A stretch of 64,000 nucleotides of DNA, taken from positions 25,659-89,658 of the forward strand of contig NZ_CP012383.1 of NCBI RefSeq assembly GCF_001267885.1, read 5' to 3'. This DNA is from Streptomyces ambofaciens ATCC 23877. Lineage in GTDB: Bacteria > Actinomycetota > Actinomycetes > Streptomycetales > Streptomycetaceae. Positions 7,266-15,785 of the stretch are shown here, in pieces (the stretch's first letter is position 1; each line of letters begins with the position of its first letter). The translations under genes and the position numbers were made by a program. The notes beneath the pieces were generated by a model that worked only from the letters and a program-made list of their open reading frames with translations, did not search any database and was not told where the DNA came from.

Positions 7266-7919
7266 TTAAGCGGCTGTTGCAGCGGACAGCGTGGAGGTGA
7301 TGGTCTGCTCGGCGGGCACGTCGTCCATGGCGCGGATCAGCTCGCACCCGGAGCACTCGCAGCGCCCGCGGCCCGTGACGCCACGTTCGGCGTGGAAGCT
7401 CTGACCGAGGTCGGTGATGAATCCGCGGAGCCGAAGAATTTCCTCCCGCTGCTTCTCCACTAGGCTGATCTCCGGATTCTGCCGCCGGGCCTCTTCCAGC
7501 TGACCCTGCCGGTGACCGACCAGACCGGACATCGCCCACTTGGCCCGCTCGGCAGCAGACTTCAGTTCGCGTGCCTGCTCGACAGGAACCCGGCCGTCGG
7601 GGAGTTCGGCGGCACGGTGGATGACGGCGTTGATGCTGTGCGCGGACTGGGCAACCAGGTGGCCGAGGTACATGCCAGCCCAGGCGATTCGGTCCTCGGC
7701 GGCGGCGCGCCGGGCTGCGGCGTACACGGACTGGTCGTGCTTGACCTGGTCCTGAAGCAGCGAGTTGTAGGCGTTCTCGTGACGACGGGACTCGTTCGCC
7801 CAGCGCTCTACTTCTCGGTTGAGTAGGTCGATGTCGGACAGATGGTTGACGTTCTCGCCGAGCCGGGCGTACTCGTCGCGGAGGGAGGCGGCCCTTTCGG
7901 ATGCGCTCATGGACGTCAT
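7266..7919 (-). CDS. Coiled-coil hypothetical protein, 217 aa
   Basis: The protein is almost entirely helical with long charged heptad-like stretches (residues about 5-90 and 120-175). Near the C-terminus is a CECSGCELI motif that may bind metal. The ATG at 7919 has AGGAAGG eight bases upstream. It could be a scaffold or structural regulator, but no known family is visible. Confidence 0.7.
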   Translation of the reverse strand: MTSMSASERAASLRDEYARLGENVNHLSDIDLLNREVERWANESRRHENAYNSLLQDQVKHDQSVYAAARRAAAEDRIAWAGMYLGHLVAQSAHSINAVIHRAAELPDGRVPVEQARELKSAAERAKWAMSGLVGHRQGQLEEARRQNPEISLVEKQREEILRLRGFITDLGQSFHAERGVTGRGRCECSGCELIRAMDDVPAEQTITSTLSAATAA

Positions 7920-7943
7920 GTGGGACGCCTTCCTGTGGTTGGT

Positions 7944-8057
7944 CTACTGGCCGTAGTGGTCGGACGGGTCGTCGGGTGCGCTGTCGCGGCTGGTGCAGGG
8001 CGTGCCGTGGATGCCGGCGGCCTTGTCTTCGGGGGTGGCGTCGCAGTCGCAGTGCAT
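7944..8057 (-). CDS. Very small Cys-containing protein, 37 aa
   Basis: A short frame beginning MHCDCDATPEDKAAGIHGTP with three cysteines. Its ATG lies one base after the stop of the upstream gene (TGACATG), which supports coupled translation. It is too short for any functional assignment. Confidence 0.45.
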   Translation of the reverse strand: MHCDCDATPEDKAAGIHGTPCTSRDSAPDDPSDHYGQ

Positions 8058-8058
8058 G

Positions 8059-8508
8059 TCAGGCCGCCTCTGCCAGTACCGACTCGTCGACAAGGCCCAT
8101 CTCCCGCAGGAAGGCCCGCGCGTCGTCCACCATGCCGTCCACGTCCGTGCGGTCGTGGTCACCGGCCTGCCAGACCAGGAGCCACTGCCCGGGGTTGAGC
8201 CGGTAGTCGTCGGCCAGCTCGGGGTCCGTCTCCTCGGTGGTCGGGAGACGGAACACGTCCACGCCGTACTCGAGGTAGGCGTTCGGCTGCCGGGTGGCGA
8301 CGATCAGCGTGGTGTCGGTGGCGACGGTGGTGAGGATCTCCGCGTTGGGGGTGCCGATCAGGGCGAGGGCCTGGCGGGCGGTGCTGCGTTGGGCGGCTTC
8401 GGCTTCGTTGCGGGCCTGGATGTCGAAGAGTTCGCGCTTGCAGCCGTAGCACTCGGCGAGGAAAGGGCCGGCTTCGGGGTGGCGGCGGCAGGTCTGGTAG
8501 GTCGGCAT
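8059..8508 (-). CDS. Hypothetical zinc-ribbon protein, 149 aa
   Basis: The N-terminus (TCRRHPEAGPFLAECYGCKR) has a Cys/His arrangement that could hold zinc. The middle and C-terminal parts are alpha/beta with NPGQWLLVWQAGDHDRTDVD. It is the first gene downstream of the promoter/operator at 8553-8585, with a leader of about 40 nt. Confidence 0.7.
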   Translation of the reverse strand: MPTYQTCRRHPEAGPFLAECYGCKRELFDIQARNEAEAAQRSTARQALALIGTPNAEILTTVATDTTLIVATRQPNAYLEYGVDVFRLPTTEETDPELADDYRLNPGQWLLVWQAGDHDRTDVDGMVDDARAFLREMGLVDESVLAEAA

Positions 8509-8552
8509 GGAGTGCCCCCTGGTGGTTCGGGTGGTGTGTTGTCGGCCCTGCC

Positions 8553-8585
8553 ACTCTAACCCATATTCCATGGCGTACGCCATAG
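8553..8585 (-). promoter_or_regulatory. Leftward early promoter with palindromic operator (copy A)
   Basis: On the minus strand, CTATGG-CGTACG-CCATGG (8585-8568) is followed by a conserved GAATATGGG and a TAGAGT -10 (8558-8553). A weak -35 (TGGCGT, 8582-8577) sits 18 bp upstream of it. The core ATGGCGTACGCCAT is a 14-bp perfect palindrome. The 17 bases CCCATATTCCATGGCGT (plus strand) are identical to copy B near 14.5 kb. Confidence 0.65.
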
Positions 8586-8657
8586 TTCTACAGGGATTCC
8601 CGGACACGAAGAAGGGGCCCAGCCCGAAGACCAGACCCCTCCACGCTCAACCGCGGC

Positions 8658-9173
8658 TCAGAACGGCGGGCTATCGTCCCCACCCGCCCACGCGCCGGCG
8701 GCCTGCGTACCCGGCACCCCCGACGCCCACGGATCCTCACGACCCTCCTGGGACGTCTTCCGCTTCGTCTCCTCGTACTGCTGACGCCCCTGCCCGCCAC
8801 CACCCGAGCTGGTCTTCTCCACCTTCGCCGTGGCGCTGCGGAGCGAAACGGCCACCTCGTCCGCCTCCATCTCATAGACCGTCCGCTTGACCCCCTGCTT
8901 GTCCTCGTAGGACCGCTGCGACAACCGGCCCTGCACCACCACCCGCATCCCACGCGTCAACGTCTCCCCGCAGTTCTCTCCCTGCTGACGCCACACCGAC
9001 ACCGGCAGGTACAGCGTCTGGCCGTCCTCCCACGCCTGCTTGTCCCGGTTGTACGTCCGCGGGGTCGAAGCGACGGTGAACTTGCAGACCCCCGCCCCGG
9101 ACGGCGTGTAGCGCAGGGACACCTGCTCGTCCACGACGTTGCCAACAACGGTGATCACGGTCTCGCCACTCAT
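8658..9173 (-). CDS. ssb: Single-stranded DNA-binding protein, 171 aa
   Basis: A typical SSB. The N-terminal OB fold (about residues 3-112) includes [20 protein letters not shown] and [14 protein letters not shown], a Gly/Gln-rich linker follows, and the acidic C-terminal tip is DDSPPF, which in SSBs recruits partner proteins. It binds single-stranded phage DNA during replication and RecT-type recombination. It is the last gene of the early operon read from 14.5 kb. Its ATG has a GGAGAG RBS. Confidence 0.95.
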   Translation of the reverse strand: MSGETVITVVGNVVDEQVSLRYTPSGAGVCKFTVASTPRTYNRDKQAWEDGQTLYLPVSVWRQQGENCGETLTRGMRVVVQGRLSQRSYEDKQGVKRTVYEMEADEVAVSLRSATAKVEKTSSGGGGQGRQQYEETKRKTSQEGREDPWASGVPGTQAAGAWAGGDDSPPF

Positions 9174-9188
9174 TTCAGCTCTCCTTCT

Positions 9189-10109
9189 CTACGCCGCGTA
9201 CCGGCGGATGGTCTTCGTGGACACTCCGTACTCGCCGGCCAGCTGCCGGACCGGCTCACCAGCCACAGTCCGCTCACGGACCTGGCTACGCTCCTGCGGC
9301 GTCAACCGCGCGTTCCCCGCCTGGTAGCCGCCCGCCAGGGACGTATCGGCGTGGCCGCACATGTGCTCCCGCGACGCCTTCAAGCTCTTCGCAGACCGTG
9401 CCGCCCGGATCGGGCCGCCACACGACGCGTACCGCTTCCCCGTCACGATCGACCGGATCGTCTCCCTGTTCGAGCTGTACGACATCGCCAGCTCCACGTC
9501 CGTCGCCCCGGCCAGAGCCTTCTCCCGGATCGCCACCACCTCCTCCGGCGTGAACGTCCGCAGACTCGGCTGCTTCAACGCCGGGAACGCACGGCCACTG
9601 CGCTGGTACTGCTTCCGCAGCCGGTTAACCCAGTTCTCCGTCGTCTTCCGCGGCCACCGGCGCAGATGATCGATGTCGAACAGCGTCATCCCGTTCGCCA
9701 CGCACTGCTGCACAGCCGTCAGGAACTCCGCATCCGTCAGATCGGTGACCCGGAAGCCCTTCATGAACTTGGCGACCGCGACCTGGTCCACGAAGTCCTC
9801 GTCCAGGTCACAGTCCGGCTCGGGGGCAAGGTCCCGTACCGAACGCTCCTCGGACCACGACGGGACGGTCAGGGAGCCGTGCTCGTCGTGGTCGAGCCAG
9901 CCCAGTGCTTTTCCCACCGGTTGGTCCGGGTCGACGAGGCCGGCGAGGACGACGATCAGGGCGTCCTTCTCCGGCCCGGTCAGACCAGACAGGACCTGGG
10001 CGACGTCCTCGGGTCCTCCGTCACCGTGGACGAGGACGGCGAGGTTCGCCGCTTCGGGCAGCATCCGCTCGGCGAGATCACCACGCTGCTCCGGGCTCAA
10101 ACGGTTCAT
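9189..10109 (-). CDS. DNA-binding protein with C-terminal HTH, 306 aa
   Basis: Three parts are visible: an acidic helical N-terminal half, a central basic helix with WPRKTTENWVNRLRKQYQRS, and a C-terminal segment containing PQERSQVRERTVAGEPVRQL then AGEYGVSTKTIRRY, a resolvase/MarR-style helix-turn-helix. An additional HTH-like repeat is around residues 190-230. No catalytic motif was seen. The gene lies between whiB-like and ssb genes and is coupled to the former (ATGA), so it may act in replication or transcription control. Confidence 0.7.
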   Translation of the reverse strand: MNRLSPEQRGDLAERMLPEAANLAVLVHGDGGPEDVAQVLSGLTGPEKDALIVVLAGLVDPDQPVGKALGWLDHDEHGSLTVPSWSEERSVRDLAPEPDCDLDEDFVDQVAVAKFMKGFRVTDLTDAEFLTAVQQCVANGMTLFDIDHLRRWPRKTTENWVNRLRKQYQRSGRAFPALKQPSLRTFTPEEVVAIREKALAGATDVELAMSYSSNRETIRSIVTGKRYASCGGPIRAARSAKSLKASREHMCGHADTSLAGGYQAGNARLTPQERSQVRERTVAGEPVRQLAGEYGVSTKTIRRYAA

Positions 10110-10615
10110 GCCGCCCGCACCTCCTCCGCCGCAGCACGCGCAGACGCCGCGATCATGTCGTTGACCCGGTTCACCGTCTGCACGTTCGTCGACAACGCCG
10201 ACGCCAACTCCAGGCCGTCCAGGCCCTGCGCCCGCAGCGTCAGGAACTCGTCCAACCTGGTTGCGTAGATGTGGTCAGCGACGTTCCTGGTCCGGCCGAA
10301 CGTCGTCCCGGACCGCCTCTTGTGCAGGGCCAGACGCTCCTTCTCAGTCAGTCCACCCCACACGCCCTGGTCCTGCCGCGTCTCCAACGCCCACGACAGG
10401 CAGCGGATCCGGACCGGGCAGCCAGCACAGATCGACTTGGCTTCCGCAGCCTGCATGCGCGCGTGGACGTTGTCGCCGACCGGGAACCAGAGTTCCGGGT
10501 CGTGGCGGCGGCATTCGGCTTCATCGCGCCAGTCGCCGGTGTCGGCGGGGGTGAGGGTGGGGGTGGGCGCGGCATTCGTCGTGGGGCGGCGGGTGAGGGT
10601 GGTGGTGGGGGTCAT
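10106..10615 (-). CDS. WhiB-family iron-sulfur transcription factor, 169 aa
   Basis: WhiB-like proteins bind a [4Fe-4S] cluster through four cysteines and act with the sigma-70 subunit. Here the ligands are C35, C63, C66 and C72, followed by the family turn GVWGGL (84-89) and a basic segment (KRR). A C-terminal HTH-like extension (about residues 120-160) is unusual for short WhiB proteins. The gene is coupled to ruvC upstream and the HTH gene downstream by 4-base overlaps. Phage WhiB proteins are known to influence host or phage transcription. Confidence 0.9.
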   Translation of the reverse strand: MTPTTTLTRRPTTNAAPTPTLTPADTGDWRDEAECRRHDPELWFPVGDNVHARMQAAEAKSICAGCPVRIRCLSWALETRQDQGVWGGLTEKERLALHKRRSGTTFGRTRNVADHIYATRLDEFLTLRAQGLDGLELASALSTNVQTVNRVNDMIAASARAAAEEVRAA

Positions 10616-11208
10616 CGGGTGGCTCCGGGGAGGGTCGGCCAGGTCGCCTTGTCGAGGGCGGCCCGGTGGGTTTTGGGGAGGTCGGTAATGGGGTGTCCGA
10701 GCCAGTCGCGGCCGGCGGCCATGAGGGCGACGGCGTCGGCGGCGTTGTCGTTGCCGTCGGTGGTCCAGTCGGGGAAGCGGCGGCTGATTTGGTCGATGAC
10801 GGCGCCCTTGGGGGCGTTGCCTTTGCCGGTGGCGTAGAGGGCGCGGGCGTTGGGGGCCATGAGGCCGACGGGGATCTCTCGGGCGTTGAGGTAGTTGTAG
10901 ATCTCCCACCAGAGCCATCCGCGTTCGTGGGCTCCGCCTCCGCTGCGGGAGACGGCGGGGAGTTCGATGACGACGAGGTCGGGGCGGCCGATGGTGTCGA
11001 GGATGAGGGTGCGGACGTGCTGGAGGGCCTCGCGTCGTTCGGGATGGGGTAGGGCGGTGATGGGGCGCTTCTTGTCGGTCCAGCCGACGACGGTGCACCA
11101 GCCGTTGCTGGAGGCGATTCCGGTGGCTGTGAGGGAGGGGTCGACTCCGATGACGGTGTTCCAGGGGTCTCGGGGGATGTAGCGCTGGTCGGGGGCGGTG
11201 AGGGTCAC
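10612..11208 (-). CDS. ruvC: RuvC-like Holliday junction resolvase, 198 aa
   Basis: RNase H-fold endonuclease with the acidic residues expected for RuvC: D23 in GVDPSLTATG, E82 in VVIELPAV, and D154/D158 in DGNDNAADAVALM. It should cut branched recombination or replication intermediates before packaging. The GTG at 11208 overlaps the upstream stop (GTGA). It sits in the same operon as ssb. Its length is normal for the family. Confidence 0.88.
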   Translation of the reverse strand: MTLTAPDQRYIPRDPWNTVIGVDPSLTATGIASSNGWCTVVGWTDKKRPITALPHPERREALQHVRTLILDTIGRPDLVVIELPAVSRSGGGAHERGWLWWEIYNYLNAREIPVGLMAPNARALYATGKGNAPKGAVIDQISRRFPDWTTDGNDNAADAVALMAAGRDWLGHPITDLPKTHRAALDKATWPTLPGATR

Positions 11209-11426
11209 AGGGGGATCTCCTGTACGGGTGTGGGGCCGGTTCGGGTGGTGCGGAGGTGGGTGGCGTGGCCGGGGCGGTTGCCGAGGTGGAGGTGGCCGCA
11301 CCAGGTGCAGCGGTATTGCTTGAAGTGGGGTCCGCCTTGGCCGCGTATTTGTCGGGCGCGTCGTCGGGCTGCTTTGCGGCTGGGGAAGGGGGTTTTGCCG
11401 TGGCAGGCGGCGAGGTAGGCGTTCAT
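11205..11426 (-). CDS. Small basic zinc-finger protein, 73 aa
   Basis: A very basic N-terminal half (PSRKAARRRARQIR) is followed by a CTWCGHLHLGN motif in which two Cys and two His can bind one zinc. It is likely a nucleic-acid-binding protein. It is coupled to both neighbours by 4-base overlaps. Similar small proteins are common in actinophages. Confidence 0.75.
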   Translation of the reverse strand: MNAYLAACHGKTPFPSRKAARRRARQIRGQGGPHFKQYRCTWCGHLHLGNRPGHATHLRTTRTGPTPVQEIPL

Positions 11427-11623
11427 CGGGTGGGTTCGGGGAGGTGGAGGTCGCGGGCGAGGTTGAGGCGGATGTCGTGGGCGATGGCTTCGTTGTGGAG
11501 GAAGCGGACGACGATGGCGAGTCTGCGGCGGTGGCCGGCGAGGTCGTTCTCGGCGGAGACCAGGTCGGGGTGCCGGTGGTGGAGTTCGTCGGCGAGTTCG
11601 GTGACGTAGGCCTGGTCAGCCAT
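11423..11623 (-). CDS. Hypothetical protein, 66 aa
   Basis: A short helical protein (MADQAYVTELADELHHRHPD onward) with basic segments. Its ATG overlaps the end of the upstream gene by 8 bases and its stop overlaps the zinc-finger gene. No family was recognised. Confidence 0.6.
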   Translation of the reverse strand: MADQAYVTELADELHHRHPDLVSAENDLAGHRRRLAIVVRFLHNEAIAHDIRLNLARDLHLPEPTR

Positions 11624-11924
11624 GGGGGTGCTCCCGCGTCCAGGGGCCGTATCCGATACCGAGGGCGAAGGCAACGCGTTGTGCTGCCTGGACGTCGAAG
11701 CAGGGCCAGGTGTCGCGGTCGCGCCAGCAGTGGTGTCCGGTTTCGTCGGGGCCGTGGAGTTCGGCTGTGTCGAGGAGCCAGAGGCTGAGTTGCCCTTCGA
11801 GGTATCCGTCGCGGCGGCGGAGTTCGGCTGCTGCGGTGTGGAGTTCGCTGCGGGGGCTGGTGGGGCCGATGTCGGCGGCGGGCGCCGCGTAGAGGGCTTC
11901 GAGCTGGTCTCGGGTGTCAGCCAT
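11616..11924 (-). CDS. Hypothetical protein, 102 aa
   Basis: A helical start is followed by GYLEGQLSLWLLDTAELHGP and a Trp-rich tail (HHCWRDRDTWPCFDVQAA). The family is unknown. It overlaps both neighbouring genes by 8 bases in the leftward operon. Confidence 0.65.
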   Translation of the reverse strand: MADTRDQLEALYAAPAADIGPTSPRSELHTAAAELRRRDGYLEGQLSLWLLDTAELHGPDETGHHCWRDRDTWPCFDVQAAQRVAFALGIGYGPWTREHPHG

Positions 11925-12486
11925 CGCGGTCTCCGTCCAGGGCTGCCCGGAGGCGGGAGACAGGGACGGTGTGGGACCAGTCGGTGCCCTCGTAGTCGTC
12001 CAGGACCTCGCGGGCCACGGCGATGCGGGCTTCGGCCTGCTGCCGGAACTCGTGCGGGGTGGGACGGCGGCGGCGCTGGATGGTGACGGTGTAGGAGTCG
12101 GCCGGGTTCTGTCCGTCCTGGAGGTCGAGAGCCACGGACGGCTCGTTGGCGACTATCTCGGTCTCGAGGTAGTTCTGTGCGCCGTAGCTGTTCAGCATGG
12201 TCCGCATGGAGGCGACGAGCGTCAGGAGGATCTCGCGGGCGGGTTCGGTTTCCAGGGTGACGACGCCGTTCTCGATGTTGAGGCCCTTGAAGAGGGTGCC
12301 GTCGGCGAGGATCTCGGCGGCGAGGTCTCCGAGGGCGTCCATGACGTGGTCGGCGGCCAGGGTGAAGTCGGGCTTGCGACCGGTGCGGCGCCATTCGGTC
12401 CAGGAGGCGGCGAGGGCGTTCTGAATGGCGGTGTGGGCCTGGTTGCGGCGGTGTTCGCGCTGGGTGTCGGTGAGGTCCGTGGTCAC
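11917..12486 (-). CDS. Hypothetical protein, 189 aa
   Basis: A mostly helical N-terminal half is followed by beta-rich LNIENGVVTLETEPA and an acidic region. The C-terminal 50 residues (PTPHEFRQQAEARIAVAREV) are basic and helical. The start is a GTG (12486) overlapping the upstream stop. The function is unknown. Confidence 0.7.
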   Translation of the reverse strand: MTTDLTDTQREHRRNQAHTAIQNALAASWTEWRRTGRKPDFTLAADHVMDALGDLAAEILADGTLFKGLNIENGVVTLETEPAREILLTLVASMRTMLNSYGAQNYLETEIVANEPSVALDLQDGQNPADSYTVTIQRRRRPTPHEFRQQAEARIAVAREVLDDYEGTDWSHTVPVSRLRAALDGDRDG

Positions 12487-13097
12487 GGCTGCGGGTGCTC
12501 CTTGGGCTGGTCCTGGTCGGCGCGGGCGGTGAGGACGGCGGCTATCTCGGCGTGAGACAGGGGCTGGGTGTCGGCTGCGGCGGACCGGGCGCGGGTGAGG
12601 GCGTCTCCGAGGGCGCGTACCGCGGGGTTCGGTGCGGCCGGCGTGGGGGCGGTGTCGGTGCGCTGGTCGCAGAGGGCGGTGATCTGCCGGGCGCGGTGGA
12701 GTTCCTGCGCGGTGTGGATGGTGTAGACGTGGGCGGCGCCGTGGGGGCAGCGGATCGCGGCGTGGAAGGTGGGGGTGTGGTCGGTGGTGGCGTGGGCGGG
12801 GGTGTGGGTGATGACGGTGCCGTCGTTGAGTCGGGCGGTGGGGCCGTGCCAGGTGCGGACGGGGATGGGGAGGCGGGCGGTTGCGGAGGCGAGGGCGGCG
12901 CGGGCGGCGGCTTGTTCTTGGGCGCCCATGGGGCCGACGAACACGCGGCGGCGGACGGGGAGGGGTTCGCGAAGGTCGACGATGGTGGTGGCGTTGACGG
13001 GAGTGTTTTTGGGGCGGGCTTTGGTGGTGGTTTTGCGGGCCCGGGGGGTTGTCTTCTTCGCGGTTTGCTTGTTCGCGTTGCGTGTTCTGGTGGCCAT
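12483..13097 (-). CDS. Hypothetical protein with basic N-terminal tail, 204 aa
   Basis: The first 35 residues are very Lys/Arg/Thr-rich (MATRTRNANKQTAKKTTPRA onward), like a histone-type or nucleic-acid-binding tail. Residues about 40-160 form a folded region with FHAAIRCPHGAAHVYTIHTA, and a helical C-terminus follows. No family was recognised. Binding to phage DNA or RNA is an inference from the tail only. Confidence 0.7.
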   Translation of the reverse strand: MATRTRNANKQTAKKTTPRARKTTTKARPKNTPVNATTIVDLREPLPVRRRVFVGPMGAQEQAAARAALASATARLPIPVRTWHGPTARLNDGTVITHTPAHATTDHTPTFHAAIRCPHGAAHVYTIHTAQELHRARQITALCDQRTDTAPTPAAPNPAVRALGDALTRARSAAADTQPLSHAEIAAVLTARADQDQPKEHPQP

Positions 13098-13157
13098 CGT
13101 GGGCCTCCGTCCTGGGTTGGGGCTGGGTGGTGCTCCGGTGCTCGTGCTGGGCGGCTG

Positions 13158-13451
13158 CTAGAGGCCGGCTGCGGTCTGTTGGGCGGCGGCCACGATGCAG
13201 TCGGCGGCGTGCAGGTGGTCGGCGGGAAGGCGGTAGTCGTCGTGCTCCCGCTCCGGCTGGCACTGGCAGACCAGGGACTCGATGAAGGCGAGTTCCTTCT
13301 TGACGGCGGTCAGCTCGTCCAGGGCTTCGCCGAGTACCTCGGTGCGGACCGCGTTGTACAAGCGCTCCACGCGGGCATCGGTGGTTTCTCGGGGTGTCCA
13401 CATGTCGCTGAGGAGGCTGACGTACCGCCGGATCTCGTCGCGGGCGGTCAT
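13158..13451 (-). CDS. Hypothetical protein, 97 aa
   Basis: A helical protein (MTARDEIRRYVSLLSDMWTP onward) with a CQCQ pair and a later Cys near the C-terminus. The ATG overlaps the upstream stop by 4 bases. The function is unknown. Confidence 0.7.
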   Translation of the reverse strand: MTARDEIRRYVSLLSDMWTPRETTDARVERLYNAVRTEVLGEALDELTAVKKELAFIESLVCQCQPEREHDDYRLPADHLHAADCIVAAAQQTAAGL

Positions 13452-13681
13452 GCTGTCTGCTCGTTCTGCGCGAGGGCGTGGGTGACCTGGATCTGGTGGA
13501 GGTAGCCGTCGGCGTAGCCCTGGGCCCAGAGGCGGTCGTACTGGTCGGCCATGGAGGCACGGTCGTGGGCCTGGCGGGCGGGGAGCTTGCTGATGGCGTC
13601 GAGTTCGCCGTCGAAGTAGCCGGCGTTGTAGGAGTTGTCGTCGGCGGAGGTGGCGTCCGTGGTGAAGGTCGGCATGGTCAT
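13448..13681 (-). CDS. Hypothetical protein, 77 aa
   Basis: An acidic small protein containing NSYNAGYFDGELDAISKLPA and AQGYADGYLHQIQ. The alternation of Gly and aromatic residues suggests paired short helices. The start is at 13681, or two codons later at 13675. It is coupled to the gene at 13158. Confidence 0.65.
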   Translation of the reverse strand: MTMPTFTTDATSADDNSYNAGYFDGELDAISKLPARQAHDRASMADQYDRLWAQGYADGYLHQIQVTHALAQNEQTA

Positions 13682-13693
13682 GGTGTGGCCCTT

Positions 13694-14008
13694 TCAGGCG
13701 GCGTGGGGGGTGGGGAGGTCGGCGTCGGGCTGGTCCGTGTCGAGGGCCAGGGCGTGGACACGGATGCGAGGGGAGGCCGGGTTGTCGGGGTCGGTGCGGG
13801 TGTGGAGGGTCCACATGCAGACGCCGGAGCCGTGGGGGGCGTCCTGGCAGGTGATGCGGCCGCCGAGGGCGTACCACCAGGTGGTGAGGTCGTCGAGGCT
13901 GGTGGTGAAGACGTGGGCTTCGGTGCCGTGGTCGGTGATGCGGGCGTGGGGGAGGTTGTTGAGGTCGGCTGCGGTTTCGGCCTGGATGGCGGGGGTGAGG
14001 GTGTGCAT
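13694..14008 (-). CDS. Hypothetical protein, 104 aa
   Basis: An alpha/beta small protein with ARITDHGTEAHVFTTSLDDL and a single cysteine pair region (TCQDAPHGSGVCMW). The family is unknown. It is the second gene of the leftward operon read from the 14.5-kb promoter. Confidence 0.7.
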   Translation of the reverse strand: MHTLTPAIQAETAADLNNLPHARITDHGTEAHVFTTSLDDLTTWWYALGGRITCQDAPHGSGVCMWTLHTRTDPDNPASPRIRVHALALDTDQPDADLPTPHAA

Positions 14009-14093
14009 GCGGGGCTCCCTGGTGCGGAGGGTGGCTGCTGGGGGCCGGCCGCGCGGTGTCGGCTTCACGCGTGGCCGGCCCCGGTCTTGGGGG

Positions 14094-14426
14094 TCAGGCG
14101 GTTTCGCGGTGCTGGTCGGCGCACCAGGGGCACTGGTGGCGGCCGAGGTTGTAGCCGTCGCCGGGTTCGATGACGTGGGCGTCGGGGTCGGCGGCGTCGA
14201 AGATGGTGGGGCACCAGCAGGAGCAGCCGCAGCGGCGGATCTCGGTGCCGTAGGGGATGCGGAGGCCGGCGATGGACGCGGCGGCGAGCATGAGGGCGAC
14301 GTATTCGCCGTTGTCGGCGGTGTTGTCGGCGAGTTCCATGGCGTGGTCGAAGCGGTCCTGGTCGTCGGTGCTCAGGGTCCGGTAGTTGGCTTCGAGGCGT
14401 GCGGGGGCGTGCGTCATCAGGGCCAT
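14094..14426 (-). CDS. Cys-rich hypothetical protein, 110 aa
   Basis: First gene of the early leftward operon, about 65 nt downstream of the predicted transcription start. The N-terminal half is helical. The C-terminal half has RRCGCSCWCPTIFD and HQCPWCADQH, enough Cys/His for one or two zinc sites. It is probably a nucleic-acid or protein-binding adaptor; no family was recognised. Confidence 0.7.
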   Translation of the reverse strand: MALMTHAPARLEANYRTLSTDDQDRFDHAMELADNTADNGEYVALMLAAASIAGLRIPYGTEIRRCGCSCWCPTIFDAADPDAHVIEPGDGYNLGRHQCPWCADQHRETA

Positions 14427-14496
14427 GGGTGGCTCCGGGTGTTGAAGGGGGGTACTCCGCCTGCCGGTTGAGGGGCTAGGCGTTGTCGGCCCATTC

Positions 14497-14531
14497 AAAG
14501 TAGCCCATATTCCATGGCGTTAGCAATAGGT
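14497..14531 (-). promoter_or_regulatory. Leftward early promoter with palindromic operator (copy B)
   Basis: On the minus strand, CTATTG-CTAACG-CCATGG (14529-14512) is followed by GAATATGGG and a TACTTT -10 (14502-14497). A TTGCTA -35 (14526-14521) lies 18 bp upstream. The spacer is nearly identical to copy A at 8.57 kb. It should drive the operon from 14426 down to ssb. Confidence 0.7.
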
Positions 14532-14553
14532 CTACGGGTGTGGGCATGAGAAA

Positions 14554-14580
14554 AGCCCCGACCCGGTTCGGGTCAGGGCT
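14554..14580 (-). terminator. Rho-independent terminator
   Basis: A stem AGCCCCGACCCG/CGGGTCAGGGCT with a short loop, followed on the minus strand by TTTTC. It ends transcription of the HTH gene at 14607-14876 just before the operon promoter at 14.5 kb. Confidence 0.8.
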
Positions 14581-14606
14581 CTGTGTCTCGGTTGTGCCGG
14601 CGGTAG

Positions 14607-14876
14607 TCAGGGCCAGTCGGAGGACGCTCTGAGCTTGGCCGCGGTCCGCTTGAAGTGGGCGGTGAGGACGTCGGACCAGTCGACGTACTTTACGGATCCG
14701 GTGCGGCCACGGACGCTGACCGTTGTGATTCCGTCCTCTTTCACCCACCGGCGGATCGTGTCCGGGCGAGCGTCATGCCCGGTGCGGGCGAGGAGTGCGG
14801 ACGCCTCGTTGTACGTGACCGGTTGCTCGAGGTCCTCGATGGACTCGGGGCGCGGGCTGTGGTGCAGTGCGGCCAT
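14607..14876 (-). CDS. Small HTH (excisionase/MerR-like) DNA-binding protein, 89 aa
   Basis: Residues about 20-70 fit a winged-helix excisionase-type fold: TYNEASALLARTG (first helix and turn), PDTIRRWVKEDGI (recognition helix) and TVSVRGRTGSVKYVDWSDV (wing). It is monocistronic, with a terminator directly downstream. It could be the regulator of the nearby operator or a directionality factor. Confidence 0.75.
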   Translation of the reverse strand: MAALHHSPRPESIEDLEQPVTYNEASALLARTGHDARPDTIRRWVKEDGITTVSVRGRTGSVKYVDWSDVLTAHFKRTAAKLRASSDWP

Positions 14877-15013
14877 GGTGGCGGCCTCCCAGATCAGCGG
14901 CCGCAGTTCGCAGCTCCAGCAGCCGATACGGGTGGATGGCGAGGCATCCGGTGTGGTGGTGGTGTCGTGCGTGTTCAGTTGTGGTGGTGGTTCTTAGACC
15001 GGCGGGTGGGGGT

Positions 15014-15553
15014 CTAGGTTGCGTTGCGGCGCCAGATTTCTGTGCGCTCGATTTTCTGGGCGGCGAGCCGGGCCAATGTCCAGCTGGTGGAGAGGCCTTC
15101 GGGGGTGGTGCAGCGGCGGTTGGTGCAGCGGGCGCGGCGTGCGGCCGAATCCCACATGAGACCCCAGTACCCGCAGCCGGGGCACGGCTGCTTGCAGACC
15201 TCGTCGGTCTCGCCGAGGCGTACGGCGTGCTCGAGGCGCTGCTTTTCGAAGAGGTGCTCGCGGTGTGCCTGCTGGGCCTGGTCGGCGTCGCCGGTCGCGT
15301 TGATCGACCACTCGTAGAGGTCGGCGCGGGTGGCGGGCATGGGGCCGGCGTCGGGGGCTATCTCGCGGGTGAGCGCGATGACTTCGCCGGCCTTCTCGGC
15401 GAGGTAGTCGACGAGGCCGATGTTCAGTGGTGCGCCGGCCGTGGTGGAGGGGTTGCGGCGTTCCTGGGGTCCGTTGGCGGGGTGGTGTCGGAGTTCGGGG
15501 GAGTCGAGCAGGCGGAGGGCTTTTGCTGCGGCTGTGGCGGTGTCTTGGCCCAT
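15014..15553 (-). CDS. Zinc-ribbon hypothetical protein, 179 aa
   Basis: The N-terminal two thirds are helical. Residues about 120-150 contain CKQPCPGCGYWG and RARCTNRRC, a four-Cys zinc ribbon of the type found in small DNA- or RNA-binding proteins. A basic helical tail follows. A perfect TTGACA lies upstream on the same strand (15763-15758) but without an obvious -10. Confidence 0.7.
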   Translation of the reverse strand: MGQDTATAAAKALRLLDSPELRHHPANGPQERRNPSTTAGAPLNIGLVDYLAEKAGEVIALTREIAPDAGPMPATRADLYEWSINATGDADQAQQAHREHLFEKQRLEHAVRLGETDEVCKQPCPGCGYWGLMWDSAARRARCTNRRCTTPEGLSTSWTLARLAAQKIERTEIWRRNAT

Positions 15554-15785
15554 GTGTCCCCGTCCCCTGTTGCTGGCCGTCCCGTGGGGGCGCATGCGGG
15601 GCCTGTGTGGGGCAGGGGCGTGCGCGGGTGGCCGGATGCTGTTGCTCCGGGTGTTCCGGACGCCCCATCGTGCCACGAACTGGTCGCGTGTTGAACAGAG
15701 TGTGGCAAAGGATCAACGGTTGGTTGCTGTTGTTGCAGTTTGGTGACTGGCGGTAACTGTCAAAACCCCCGGCATATGCGGATGT

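Noticed and set aside
14476..14547. 23-codon frame over the 14.5-kb promoter
   Set aside because: It spans the -35/-10 region and has no RBS; the promoter reading explains the conservation better.
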